Assembly: GCA_030433335.1 (NCBI GenBank)
Contig: JAUILL010000001.1
Coordinates: 186,001-250,000 of the forward strand
Direction: 5' to 3'
Origin: Alphaproteobacteria bacterium
GTDB lineage: Bacteria; Pseudomonadota; Alphaproteobacteria; Rhodobacterales; Rhodobacteraceae
Length of the DNA: 64,000 bases
Shown: positions 1 to 7,450 of the stretch, piece by piece
Layout: every line of letters begins with the position of its first letter
How positions within the stretch are numbered: position 1 is the first letter of the stretch
The notes under the pieces: model-generated
What the model saw: only the letters and a program-made list of their open reading frames with translations
The model's database searches: none
What the model was told of the DNA's origin: nothing
Translations under genes and position numbers: made by a program

Positions 1-120
1 CAACGCGATCTATGGATGCGCGGCGCACCGAGCGCGCCGACGCCTCAAACCAGCCAAGACACAACCCATCAACCGGCCGCCGGACTGCCGGATGTTTCTG
101 ACAATGGAGCTGATGAATGA
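1..120 (+). CDS. C-terminal end of probable MscS-family mechanosensitive channel (5' truncated)
   Basis: An open frame runs from the first base to a TGA at 118-120, leaving 39 residues of an upstream gene. The visible start QRDLWMRGAP resembles the conserved IPFPQRD(L/I) end of the MscS beta domain, followed by a low-complexity Pro/Thr/Gln tail typical of variable C-termini. Its stop overlaps the next ATG (ATGA), so the two genes are probably co-transcribed. Only the tail is visible, so the family call rests on one short motif; any other protein ending in such a tail remains possible. Confidence 0.45.
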   Translation, partial: QRDLWMRGAPSAPTPQTSQDTTHQPAAGLPDVSDNGADE

Positions 121-833
121 CCGATCCTCTGTTCCGCGACGACGCGTATTTGCGCTCTGCCGATAGCAATGTGACCCGCCTGACCGACGAAGGCGGCATC
201 GTGCTTGACCAGACTGTGTTCTATCCCACAGGCGGCGGCCAGCCTGGCGACAGCGGATTTCTGACTTGGGACGGCGGGCGGATCGAGATCGCCACGACGA
301 TCAAGGGCGAGGGGGCAGAGATCATCCTTGTGCCCGGCGAACCTTCGGCTCTGCCGCCGATCGGGACGGTCGTTCACCAAGAACTGGACTGGGAGCGCCG
401 CCATCACCACATGCGCGTGCACACGGCTCTGCACCTCTTGTCCGTTGTCGTGCCACTGCCCGTGACCGGCGGCGCAATCGGCGAAGAGAAGGGCAGACTT
501 GACTTTGATATGGAAGAGGCGCCCGAGGACAAGCTGGCAATTGAAGACGCGCTGAATGCTCTGATCGAACGCGACCTAATCGTGTCGACCCAGTGGATCA
601 GCGACGAAGATCTGGACGCGAATCCCGGGTTGGTGAAAACCATGTCCGTCAAACCGCCGCGCGGAACGGGCAGGGTGCGGCTGGTCCGGATCGGCTCTGC
701 GTCCGAGCAAGTGGACCTACAGCCCTGCGGCGGTACCCATGTTCACTCGACCGCAGAGATCGGAAAGGTGCGGATTGGCAAGATCGAGAAAAAAGGTCGC
801 CAGAACCGTCGGATAAACCTGCATATCGACTGA
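117..833 (+). CDS. AlaX-type alanyl-tRNA editing protein
   Basis: This 238-residue protein resembles the free-standing editing domain of alanyl-tRNA synthetase, which hydrolyses mischarged Ser/Gly-tRNA(Ala) in the cytoplasm. Visible family marks are an N-terminal FYPTGGGQPGDSG segment (about residues 36-48), the zinc-binding HTALHLL motif (HxxxH, near residue 103) and the C-terminal CGGTHVH motif (near residue 204), which together make up the metal site. There is no aminoacylation domain, so it acts in trans. The start overlaps the upstream stop by ATGA. A serine tRNA follows on the same strand. Confidence 0.93.
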   Translation: MTDPLFRDDAYLRSADSNVTRLTDEGGIVLDQTVFYPTGGGQPGDSGFLTWDGGRIEIATTIKGEGAEIILVPGEPSALPPIGTVVHQELDWERRHHHMRVHTALHLLSVVVPLPVTGGAIGEEKGRLDFDMEEAPEDKLAIEDALNALIERDLIVSTQWISDEDLDANPGLVKTMSVKPPRGTGRVRLVRIGSASEQVDLQPCGGTHVHSTAEIGKVRIGKIEKKGRQNRRINLHID

Positions 834-880
834 ATTTCGGTGTTGCAGCCGCCGAATGTGTGGATATAAGGGTCCGCACT

Positions 881-970
881 GGACAGTTGGCCGAGTGGTC
901 GAAGGCGCACGCCTGGAAAGTGTGTAGGCGGGGAACCGTCTCGAGGGTTCGAATCCCTCACTGTCCGCCA
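881..970 (+). tRNA. tRNA-Ser (anticodon GGA)
   Basis: The 90-base class II cloverleaf has acceptor arms GGACAGT (881-887) and ACTGTCC (960-966), discriminator G and an encoded CCA. The anticodon loop CTGGAAA gives GGA, which reads TCC/TCT serine codons. A long variable arm and the T-loop GGTTCGAATCC follow. Its last 14 bases (957-970) recur at 21775-21788, so the gene is the insertion target of the island that begins right after it and is left intact by the insertion. Confidence 0.97.
957..970 (+). repeat. attL core: 14-bp direct repeat at the tRNA-Ser 3' end
   Basis: CTCACTGTCCGCCA at the tRNA end is repeated exactly at 21775-21788 in the same orientation. Tyrosine integrases commonly recombine at tRNA 3' ends, and an integrase gene begins 144 bp downstream. 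A 14-bp match between two chosen spots is unlikely by chance and is supported by the arm repeats beside each copy. Confidence 0.8.
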
Positions 971-1056
971 CATTCCCCGTATGTTAAATTTAATTTACCG
1001 ATTTATATCAACAGTTTGCGCTGCTTTGCCTCTCATCTGGTCCGCCGGTAGCCTTG

Positions 1057-1080
1057 TTTTGCCACACATTTTGCCACACA
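1057..1080 (+). repeat. Left integrase arm-type sites: two tandem copies of a 12-mer
   Basis: TTTTGCCACACA occurs twice back to back (1057-1068 and 1069-1080), followed two bases later by CTGC. The same arrangement is found at 21666-21689. The pair starts 86 bp after the attL core and sits between core and integrase gene, the expected place for arm-type binding sites. The binding role is inferred. Confidence 0.65.
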
Positions 1081-1114
1081 ATCTGCATCACAGAACTGGT
1101 GTGGAGGGCGCAGA

Positions 1115-2398
1115 ATGTCGGTCGTCAAACGCGGTGGTGTGTATCATTTGCGGCGGCGTGTTCCCGCCAGGTTCAAGAGAGTCGAACTTAGGAAGTCGGT
1201 CTATGTAAGCCTCAAGACAGACTCCGAGGCTTTGGCCAAAGCGAAAGCTCCCATGGTGTGGGAGCGGTTCGTGAAAGCGTGGGAAGACGCGCTGGCTGGA
1301 CAGACCGGCGACTCTCTCAAAAAGTTCGAGCAGGCCCAGAAGCTTGCCGTTGCCAGCGGCTTTGAATATATGGGCAGCGCTCAGGTGGCGGAACTGCCCA
1401 TCAAAGAGTTGCTCGCTCGGGTAGAGGCAATCGAAACTGGAGCGGCGAACACCAATGTAATGGCAGATGCGGTGCTGGGCGGCGTAGAACGGCCCAAGAT
1501 CAAGGTGTCCGAAGCGCTGGAGATCTATTGGGATGTCACCAAGCTCGATATCCAGAATAAGAGCCCTGATCAGGTGCGGCGTTGGATTAACCCACGCAAG
1601 AAGGCCGTAAAGAACTTCATTCTTGTCTGCGGCGACAAACCCATCGATGAGATCACTCAGAACGACATGTTCGATTTCCGCGACTGGTGGGAGGTCCGGG
1701 TTCTAGACGAGGGCCTTACGGGGCAGACCGCCAACAAGGACTTCATCCACTTTCGGAAGGTCTTGAAGACGGTGAACGCGAAGAAGCGGCTCCAAATCAC
1801 CCTTCCGAATGAGAAGATCAGCCTGCCGGAATCGGATCCAAAGGAGCGACCGCCGTTCTCGGATGAATGGATCAAAACAAGGCTGCTTGCGCCGGGCGCG
1901 CTGGATGGCCTCAATGATCAAGCGCGGGCGATTTTTAAGATCATGATGAATACCGGTCTGCGGCTCATTGAGATGGCCTCGCTGACGCCGGAGGAGATTT
2001 GTTTAGACGACCCGAAAGAGGGCGGGATTTCCTATGTGCAGATTTTGCCGATTGGCCGTGAGCTCAAATCCCGTCAGGCAAAGCGGCGTGTGCCGCTGCT
2101 GGGGGTGAGCCTTGAGGCGATGCGGGCGTTTCCCGAGGGCTTTTCGCGCTATCGCAACCGCTCAGCAAGCCTGAGTGTCACGTTGAACAAATACCTCAGG
2201 GAAAACGATCTGAAGGAAACCCCGGATCATGTGGTCTATAGCCTACGCCATCGTTTCGAGGATCGCATGCTCAAGGCGAATATGGACGAACGGATCAGGC
2301 GAGACCTGATGGGCCATTCTCTGAATCGCGAGAAGTATGGCAAGGGGGCCGACCTTGAGGACATCGTCAAAGTCATGCTGCCCTACGTTATTGAGTGA
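1115..2398 (+). CDS. Tyrosine recombinase / phage-type integrase
   Basis: The 427-residue protein should catalyse insertion and excision of the island. Its first 40 residues (RRGVYHLRRRVP-like start, then RKSVYVSLKTDS) match the arm-binding N-terminus of integrases common in alphaproteobacterial islands. A central helical core-binding region spans roughly 125-225. The catalytic domain shows NTGLRLIEMASL (first Arg), the YSLRHRFEDR box, LMGH, and a tyrosine in REKYGKG near the C-terminus as the likely nucleophile. The ATG follows a good GGAGGGC ribosome site. It lies 144 bp from the tRNA and reads away from it. Length and motifs look intact. Confidence 0.93.
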   Translation: MSVVKRGGVYHLRRRVPARFKRVELRKSVYVSLKTDSEALAKAKAPMVWERFVKAWEDALAGQTGDSLKKFEQAQKLAVASGFEYMGSAQVAELPIKELLARVEAIETGAANTNVMADAVLGGVERPKIKVSEALEIYWDVTKLDIQNKSPDQVRRWINPRKKAVKNFILVCGDKPIDEITQNDMFDFRDWWEVRVLDEGLTGQTANKDFIHFRKVLKTVNAKKRLQITLPNEKISLPESDPKERPPFSDEWIKTRLLAPGALDGLNDQARAIFKIMMNTGLRLIEMASLTPEEICLDDPKEGGISYVQILPIGRELKSRQAKRRVPLLGVSLEAMRAFPEGFSRYRNRSASLSVTLNKYLRENDLKETPDHVVYSLRHRFEDRMLKANMDERIRRDLMGHSLNREKYGKGADLEDIVKVMLPYVIE

Positions 2399-2404
2399 TT
2401 GACT

Positions 2405-2662
2405 CTACAAATGGTGATCCACTGGCACAGCGGCATCCACTTGGTCGAGAATACCCTTCGGATCGCAGCCAATGGCGCGGCAGATGACGATCAGCTCCAC
2501 GGTGTCGATCCGGCGCTCCCCGCTTTCCACGCGGGCAATCATCGACTGATGACAACGCAGGCGCTCGGCCAGTTGGGTCTGGGTCAGCTCTGCCGATTGG
2601 CGGGCCTTGATCAGAGCCTCGCACAGGGCTGATTGACCTGCACTGCGGATTGTTTTGCTCAT
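2405..2662 (-). CDS. Small XRE-family helix-turn-helix regulator
   Basis: This 85-residue protein is almost entirely one HTH_XRE domain: LIKARQSAELTQTQLAERL, then the recognition-helix region CHQSMIARVESGERR and the closing IVICRAIG helix. It is probably a DNA-binding repressor. It converges on the integrase (6-bp gap) and diverges from the 216-residue gene at 2745. The shared 82-bp spacer contains a palindrome (2707-2721) that is a good operator candidate. The start follows a GGGAGA ribosome site on the minus strand. It could regulate integrase or excision functions, or only its divergent neighbour. Confidence 0.85.
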   Translation of the reverse strand: MSKTIRSAGQSALCEALIKARQSAELTQTQLAERLRCHQSMIARVESGERRIDTVELIVICRAIGCDPKGILDQVDAAVPVDHHL

Positions 2663-2706
2663 CCCTGTCTCCCGAGGCTGTGCTAGGAGCTTGGATAAAT
2701 CCGGAA

Positions 2707-2721
2707 TTTAGATTATCTAAA
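2707..2721. promoter_or_regulatory. Palindromic operator candidate between the XRE gene and the divergent unknown gene
   Basis: TTTAGAT-T-ATCTAAA is a perfect 7+1+7 palindrome, extended by GAA on the left and ATTC on the right. It is the only strong dyad in the 82-bp divergent spacer. XRE repressors usually bind such sites next to their own gene; binding here is inferred. Confidence 0.5.
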
Positions 2722-2744
2722 ATTCAGATAGATTCGATGGAGCC

Positions 2745-3395
2745 ATGCACATGCACCCTGACCTCGAGACCCAACCTCTTGCCCGCATCCGCTGGGCCAC
2801 CCTTCAAGCGCAGCGGGAGGTCCTGATGGAGGTGTTCGATGAGGCCCATAGGATCGGTCGTGCTGCTGACTTCCTGAAAGACCCGAGGGTATTGCCTCTC
2901 TGCGAGCTGATCCTCAATGGGGCGACCTCCTATGAAGGGGCTGTGCTTCTGCTGTCCGAGGGCTTCGCAGAGCGTGGGTCTTTCGTAGTGCGGCGGGGGC
3001 CATTGTCGGGGCGGACGGTGGTGACCTTTGATCCCTGTCCCGAGGGGCAGTCCTGGTTTGAGGACATCCGCGAATGGAAGCAGGACCTTTTTGATGCGGG
3101 GCTCACGGATCTGGTGACAGACACATTTGTCGTGGATAACGGGCATGGTGTGGTGGCCACTCGGACCATGGTGGAGATCGCTTTGGAGATCGGTGATGGC
3201 GCGCTGCTCGAACGGCTGGTCGATCCTGCTGCGCCCTTGGGCGTGCGTCAGGGTTTGGAGACCGAAGAGCGGGTAACCTCAGAGGCCCGGGGAGAGGCGC
3301 TGGAGCAGTGGCTGGGGGAAAGTGTCCCGCGAAGCGGCGCGGCAATTGTCGATCTTGGCGGTGTTCTCAGGGGCTTCTCTGTGCGAGTGGAGTGA
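2745..3395 (+). CDS. Unknown 216-residue protein, divergent from XRE gene
   Basis: I do not recognise a family. The protein is acidic and soluble, with no signal peptide or membrane segment. The N-terminal 60 residues look helical (MEVFDEAHRIGRAADFL). The middle has a strand-rich stretch (FVVRRGPLSGRTVVTFDP) and the C-terminus carries LVDPAAPLGVRQGLETEER and a hydrophobic IVDLGGVLRGFSV tail. ATG at 2745 is chosen because it opens just after the operator-like palindrome; a second ATG lies two codons further. The divergent XRE pair suggests a regulated accessory gene of the island, but no function can be assigned. Confidence 0.65.
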   Translation: MHMHPDLETQPLARIRWATLQAQREVLMEVFDEAHRIGRAADFLKDPRVLPLCELILNGATSYEGAVLLLSEGFAERGSFVVRRGPLSGRTVVTFDPCPEGQSWFEDIREWKQDLFDAGLTDLVTDTFVVDNGHGVVATRTMVEIALEIGDGALLERLVDPAAPLGVRQGLETEERVTSEARGEALEQWLGESVPRSGAAIVDLGGVLRGFSVRVE

Positions 3396-3704
3396 CACTG
3401 GCTTTGCGCAAACCTTTTTCGAATAGGGTCACGAGTGCCGGATGATATTACCGACCATGATTTTTTGAGCAATCAAGACTCCTCGAGCGGTACCGCTTTT
3501 TCCAGATCGGGCCCTTTTGCCAGACCAATTATCGACCATCTTTGAAACACGCGTGCAGTTTCGCTGGGATGACTATGCGCGTCTTGCTCTGACGTTCAGA
3601 ATGCAAAAACTCAGGGATAGGGCCAAGCGAGACACATGGGCCAAGCCGCTCTAACAGGCCAGCGATCAAACAGTGTCATCAGGAAAGAGCAGAGCTATGA
3701 AGCG
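3396..3704. other. 309-bp intergenic stretch, no convincing gene
   Basis: There is no ORF with a credible start. An open reading stretch on the plus strand ends at a stop near 3654 (containing FRWDDYARLALTFRMQKLRD) without a clear start codon or ribosome site. It may be the remnant of a lost gene. No tRNA, terminator or repeat was found. Confidence 0.4.
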
Positions 3705-4001
3705 TCACGAATGCGCGGGCGCCAGAGCAACCACATTGGATCGGTTCAGGCGCTGTTCAGCTCTGCGCGCCTGCTGATCTCGTAGCGCCTTTGCCCGCGC
3801 CAAAGGCCCATTTGCTACGGCCTCTCGGGCGGCGGCGAGTTCGGCTTCGAGCCTAACAAAGATCGGCGTGAACGCAGGCTGGTGTTCCATCATTACCGCC
3901 ACTTGCAGGAGGGCCGACTCCAACTGCGCCACGGTGAACTCCGCGCCCTTCGGGGCGGGAGGCCGGATGCGATCGGCAAAGTCGGTCCTGTCGCGCGCCA
4001 T
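3705..4001 (-). CDS. Small unknown protein of the mobilization region
   Basis: This is a 98-residue soluble protein beginning MARDRTDFADRIRPPAP. The middle (FTVAQLESALLQVAVMMEHQP) and the Ala/Glu/Arg-rich stretch that follows (LEAELAAAREAVANG, LRDQQARRAEQRL) predict long helices. I chose the ATG at 4001 over an upstream one at 4127 because the extra 42 residues are unlike a protein start and run into the leader of the opposite mobilization genes. It is divergent from the MobC/relaxase pair. Function unknown; an accessory mobilization role is only a guess. Confidence 0.55.
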   Translation of the reverse strand: MARDRTDFADRIRPPAPKGAEFTVAQLESALLQVAVMMEHQPAFTPIFVRLEAELAAAREAVANGPLARAKALRDQQARRAEQRLNRSNVVALAPAHS

Positions 4002-4248
4002 GGCGTGCGTCTCCTGTGGCCCCGTGCGGGCCTCCGCAGGGGAATTGGCTGAATGGAAAATCCCCGTGACCGGGGCATGTCTGGACGCTAGAAAGGTCAG
4101 CCAAGGGCACGCAACCGCGAATGCCATGTGGACGTCAGAATTTTGTGGAAAACCACCCCAAAATTCACAAAATAGGTACGATAGTACCGATCTATTTCGT
4201 ATTAAAAAACAGCAACATAAAGATTCTTGGGGATAACGGGTGCTCCCT

Positions 4249-4308
4249 CTTGAAAGTTACATGCCGCAACCAGAACCTTAGAGCGGGAGGCATGTGTAAC
4301 TTTCAAAG
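4249..4308. other. Candidate origin of transfer (oriT): long inverted repeat upstream of MobC and relaxase
   Basis: The left arm (4249-4265) contains TTGAAAGTTAC followed by ATGCC. The right arm (4289-4308) is its near-complement, GGCATGTGTAACTTTCAAAG, with a two-base insertion, and the spacer is 23 bp. The preceding 150 bp is AT-rich compared with its surroundings. An inverted repeat directly before relaxosome genes is the usual oriT architecture; the nic site cannot be placed by eye. Confidence 0.5.
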
Positions 4309-4312
4309 GTGT

Positions 4313-4669
4313 ATGAGTATGTTGCGTGACGATCTTAACGTTGATGATGAGAAGAACAAGAAAAAGAAGAACCGCAGTGTTCACCTGACCGATGCCGAGT
4401 GGACAGCTATGACAGACGCGGCCGAGCAACGAGGCATCTCTGCAAGCAAACTGGTTGCGTTGTGGATTTCAAATCGAGCGGCAAAGCCTGCGGCGCGCGG
4501 TGTTCCAGATCGGCTGATCCAGGATTTGCAATACGCGATACGTCAGAACGAAGATGTCCACCTCGCGTTCAACAATGGCATCACCCCAATCCCAACAGCG
4601 CTGGCTTCGGCGCTTTGGGCGAACACCGTGGCCCTCAACGCCCTGCTGGAGCGTCTCGGAAAATGCTGA
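4313..4669 (+). CDS. MobC-like relaxosome accessory protein (ribbon-helix-helix)
   Basis: A 118-residue basic protein that probably binds oriT and recruits the relaxase. After a lysine-rich start (KNKKKKN) comes a ribbon-helix-helix-like stretch, RSVHLTDAEWTAMTDAAEQRGISASKLV. The C-terminal half is helical (LIQDLQYAIRQNED, ALWANTVALNALLERL). Starts at 4313 or 4319 both follow AAAGG; a longer frame reaching back to 4121 crosses the inverted repeat and is less likely. The stop overlaps the relaxase start by seven bases, indicating translational coupling. The MobC label is from domain type and position. Confidence 0.7.
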   Translation: MSMLRDDLNVDDEKNKKKKNRSVHLTDAEWTAMTDAAEQRGISASKLVALWISNRAAKPAARGVPDRLIQDLQYAIRQNEDVHLAFNNGITPIPTALASALWANTVALNALLERLGKC

Positions 4670-6303
4670 TCGGATGGTACCAATTCGATGGCTCTGATCG
4701 TTCCGGACGCGGGATCGTGAACTACTTTCTTGCACCAAGCGTGGGGAAGTCAGCGGACGGACGACGCCTCCAGCTAAACCGCGATCCTGCCCCGGAGCTT
4801 CTGGCCGGTGATCCGGATCAGGTGGTCCGGTTCCTGAAGCGGTTGCCCTTCACGCGGCGGTTCAGCGCCATGACGATGACCTTTGCCGAGGGCGATGTGC
4901 CTGTGGCGGCCTTCAATCGCGGGGATCGCAAGCAACGAGATCGGGTGGGCAAGGCCGTCACTGCTGTGCTGGAACTGGCCTATCTGCACATCCCGCCGGA
5001 AAAGCGCCCTCCGGTCCTGATCGGAACCCACACCCATACAGGGCGGCTGGAGGTCAATCTGCTGCTGCCCCGCGCGGTTCTGGCGGGACATGGCCGCTAT
5101 CTGTCCTGGAACCCCTGTCCACCAACGCCGCTGCACCGCGAGATGTGGGACCTTCAGCGGCAACTCATCAATGCGCGCTTCGGATGGGCCGAACCCACGG
5201 ATCCGCGCCGGACACAGTGGGTCAGCTATCCATCTTGGCTCAGTAAAAGCACCGCCGAACTGGAGCGTCACGGTTTGACCTCAACCCACATGGACATTCT
5301 GCAATTCGGGCAGCAACTGGTAGAGCTCGCGGCCACAAAAGCTGTTCCCCATCGCAAAGCGCTGCGGCGGCATCTGCGCAAACTGGCGCGGAAGGCGGGC
5401 TACCGGATCGGGCGACCGAATGACAAATCGATGAGCTTCTTTGCCATTGATCCCGAGCGCACAAAGCCGAAGAAATTTGTGCTGAAAGGGCGCCTGTTCG
5501 AAGACCGCCCCTACGCGCTGGTGCGGCAGGATCAGGCAGACTTCGACGCCCGCTTTGTGGCGGAAGATCTCGAAGATCAGCTCTTCGAGAAATCCGAAGA
5601 TTGCAAAGAGATGGTCGCCGGAAAATATGGAAAAGAAGGCTGGGACCCGCAGCCCTTTGATCCGCGCCATAGCCTTGTAAAAGAACAGGAATGTATCGCG
5701 TGGCAGCCGATCCCCATCTTCAAAAAATCAAAGAATACGCAGCGCGCAAAAATCGCAAAATCAAGAGAATCCGACCTGCCAAAGCCGCCCCTTTTGCAAA
5801 TGCTGTTGGCGCGTCTGAATGCCCTCGCGGACCTGTTCCAAACCCAACTGGCCGCCCGCCGCATAGCGCAGGCCATCGCACCCCATCTCACCGATTTCCA
5901 AACCACCCAGAAGAAATGGAGAACCCTTCATGACCGTATCGACCGACTTACAAAGCCTGAGCGCCATGCTCCTCGAATTCCGCGCCATGATGGATCGCCT
6001 CGAAGCGATGCTGGGACGCTCGGAGGACGCAGCCCTGACGGACCGTTTGCAGGAGATCACAGACGCAATCGTCGCCTCGAACACCTATTCCCAGAAGATC
6101 GTGGAGAAGCTCACCGACGCCCTGATGCAGCAGCAAGACCTCAAACACATGGCCGCGCAGATCGACGCTATCCACAAGAACCAAGTCCAAATGACGCAAT
6201 GGCTTGGCGAAGCCCTCGAGAAGGCTCAAGAGGATGGATGATCAAGGCCTGGCTCGCGGGGAGCAGGACGCGGCCTGAGCCTGAGGGCGGACTGGAGATG
6301 TAG
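4663..6303 (+). CDS. Relaxase / mobilization nuclease
   Basis: It should nick oriT and lead the DNA strand during conjugation. The key mark is GTHTHTGRLEVNLLLP (about residues 125-140), a His-x-His motif with the downstream Asn of relaxases of the MobA/VirD2 superfamily, followed by SWNPCPP and the W-rich stretch typical of the group. ATG at 4663 overlaps the MobC-like stop. The frame is open for 546 codons, but after about residue 422 (5930) it turns into Arg/Pro/His-rich sequence that lies opposite frame to the 103-residue gene at 5930-6241. The natural protein may therefore end earlier, and a lost stop or frameshift near 5900-5930 is possible. Confidence 0.82.
   Translation: MLIGWYQFDGSDRSGRGIVNYFLAPSVGKSADGRRLQLNRDPAPELLAGDPDQVVRFLKRLPFTRRFSAMTMTFAEGDVPVAAFNRGDRKQRDRVGKAVTAVLELAYLHIPPEKRPPVLIGTHTHTGRLEVNLLLPRAVLAGHGRYLSWNPCPPTPLHREMWDLQRQLINARFGWAEPTDPRRTQWVSYPSWLSKSTAELERHGLTSTHMDILQFGQQLVELAATKAVPHRKALRRHLRKLARKAGYRIGRPNDKSMSFFAIDPERTKPKKFVLKGRLFEDRPYALVRQDQADFDARFVAEDLEDQLFEKSEDCKEMVAGKYGKEGWDPQPFDPRHSLVKEQECIAWQPIPIFKKSKNTQRAKIAKSRESDLPKPPLLQMLLARLNALADLFQTQLAARRIAQAIAPHLTDFQTTQKKWRTLHDRIDRLTKPERHAPRIPRHDGSPRSDAGTLGGRSPDGPFAGDHRRNRRLEHLFPEDRGEAHRRPDAAARPQTHGRADRRYPQEPSPNDAMAWRSPREGSRGWMIKAWLAGSRTRPEPEGGLEM
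5930..6241 (+). CDS. Small coiled-coil protein overlapping the relaxase 3' end
   Basis: A 103-residue acidic, helical protein (LQSLSAMLLEFRAMMDRLEAML, then KIVEKLTDALMQQQDLKHMAAQID), probably a coiled coil, with no Trp-rich core or signal peptide. The ATG at 5930 follows GGAGAAC at good spacing. It lies wholly inside the relaxase frame but in another reading frame. Its amino-acid makeup looks natural while the relaxase frame there looks like a shadow, so this is taken as the real coding frame for the segment. Function unknown; position suggests a mobilization accessory protein. Confidence 0.6.
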   Translation: MTVSTDLQSLSAMLLEFRAMMDRLEAMLGRSEDAALTDRLQEITDAIVASNTYSQKIVEKLTDALMQQQDLKHMAAQIDAIHKNQVQMTQWLGEALEKAQEDG

Positions 6304-6628
6304 ACAGCCAGAGACGGCAACCCCAATGCCAGAGAGCCGCATTGTATCTATTTAATGTGGATAATCTGTGCCTTTGCCAGTAATGCAATGATTGCAGCGT
6401 AAGCTCGTTATGATGCGGCTTTCACGAGATCGGTATCGGTGAGTTGGCGCCACGAACGATGTTAAGATTTTTGCACTTCGAGCGTCACAAAAACACACGC
6501 AGATCCAAGTTTATTAAGCATGACAAAAGCTGAATTTAGGTCTGCATCATTGACATCATACCATAATTTATCTCTGCAATCAGAGCCTGACTTAGACGTG
6601 GATCGCTAAAGTATAAGGCGTTCGCCCG
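6304..6628. other. 325-bp AT-rich intergenic stretch between mobilization genes and importer operon
   Basis: No gene, RNA or clear terminator seen. The base composition is clearly lower in GC than the flanking genes, with several A/T runs (around 6465-6570). It marks the junction between the mobilization module and the convergent metabolic cargo. Confidence 0.5.
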
Positions 6629-7438
6629 TTAAGTGAGCTCCTCCAAGCAAGCGACTGTTTTTGGGAGCATTTCCAGACGGTCGCGAACCTCGAGGATGAG
6701 GCGCGGGGCCTCCTCCAACTGCGCCAATCCGTTCACCACAGGAACCCAATTAATGCGGCCCTCGCCGGGGTGCCAGTGACGGTCGGCATAGCCGTCAACG
6801 TCTTGTAAGTGGATATGCCCCAGATGGCCGCTAGCGGCCGCGATGAAGTCGGGTACTGGCGGGGCGTTGTAATTATTGTGCGCTAGATCCGCGTGGCCAG
6901 TGTCGATAGAAACCTTCAAGTTCGGATGGTTGATCTGGCGGACCAGATCCACGCGGGTGGCGGGGTCGGTGTCCTCGATGTTTTCCAGCATTAAGGTGCA
7001 TCCGATGTCTTGGGCGCGGGCCAGAACGGGGGCCAAACAGTCGGCGGCTGCTTCGAACATCTGTGCTTCAACCTTGGGGTAGTTTCGGCGGTTCAAAACG
7101 TTCCACATGGTGAACGGGCTGTGAATGACCATATGGGAGCCGCCCAAGGCTTCGGCGATCTCGAGCCCCTTGAGGAAGCGGTCCTGAATGACGGCGCGTA
7201 TGGAGCGATCTGGGTTGGATAGCTCCAGGCCAAAGAACGGGCCGTGAATGCCGCGCAGGCCTTTGTGCCCGTCGAGCGCGGATTGGTACTGGCCGATCAG
7301 GTCGCTGCAATCGCCCGCGATCACGTCGGGCATGACGAAATCCTGAATTTCGATGGGGCGATCCGCCTCGCAGAGCCAGTTTTTGATGGTCATGTAGCTG
7401 TCGAATTCGACAGCTGCGCCAAAGGTCGAAAGAGCCAT
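6629..7438 (-). CDS. Sugar phosphate isomerase/epimerase family protein (AP endonuclease 2 TIM barrel)
   Basis: A 269-residue cytosolic TIM-barrel protein of the xylose-isomerase-like/AP endonuclease 2 family. Metal-ligand segments are visible in order: MVIHSPF, LMLENIEDTD, KVSIDTGHAD and GHIHLQDVDGYADRHWHPGEG, ending with LILEVRD. It is the last gene of the minus-strand importer operon, 12 bp after the permease. The enzyme presumably acts on the imported compound; the substrate (a sugar, sugar phosphate or polyol) cannot be read from the sequence. In E. coli ugp operons this last place is held by the phosphodiesterase UgpQ. Confidence 0.85.
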   Translation of the reverse strand: MALSTFGAAVEFDSYMTIKNWLCEADRPIEIQDFVMPDVIAGDCSDLIGQYQSALDGHKGLRGIHGPFFGLELSNPDRSIRAVIQDRFLKGLEIAEALGGSHMVIHSPFTMWNVLNRRNYPKVEAQMFEAAADCLAPVLARAQDIGCTLMLENIEDTDPATRVDLVRQINHPNLKVSIDTGHADLAHNNYNAPPVPDFIAAASGHLGHIHLQDVDGYADRHWHPGEGRINWVPVVNGLAQLEEAPRLILEVRDRLEMLPKTVACLEELT

Positions 7439-7450
7439 AAGGTTGGTCCT

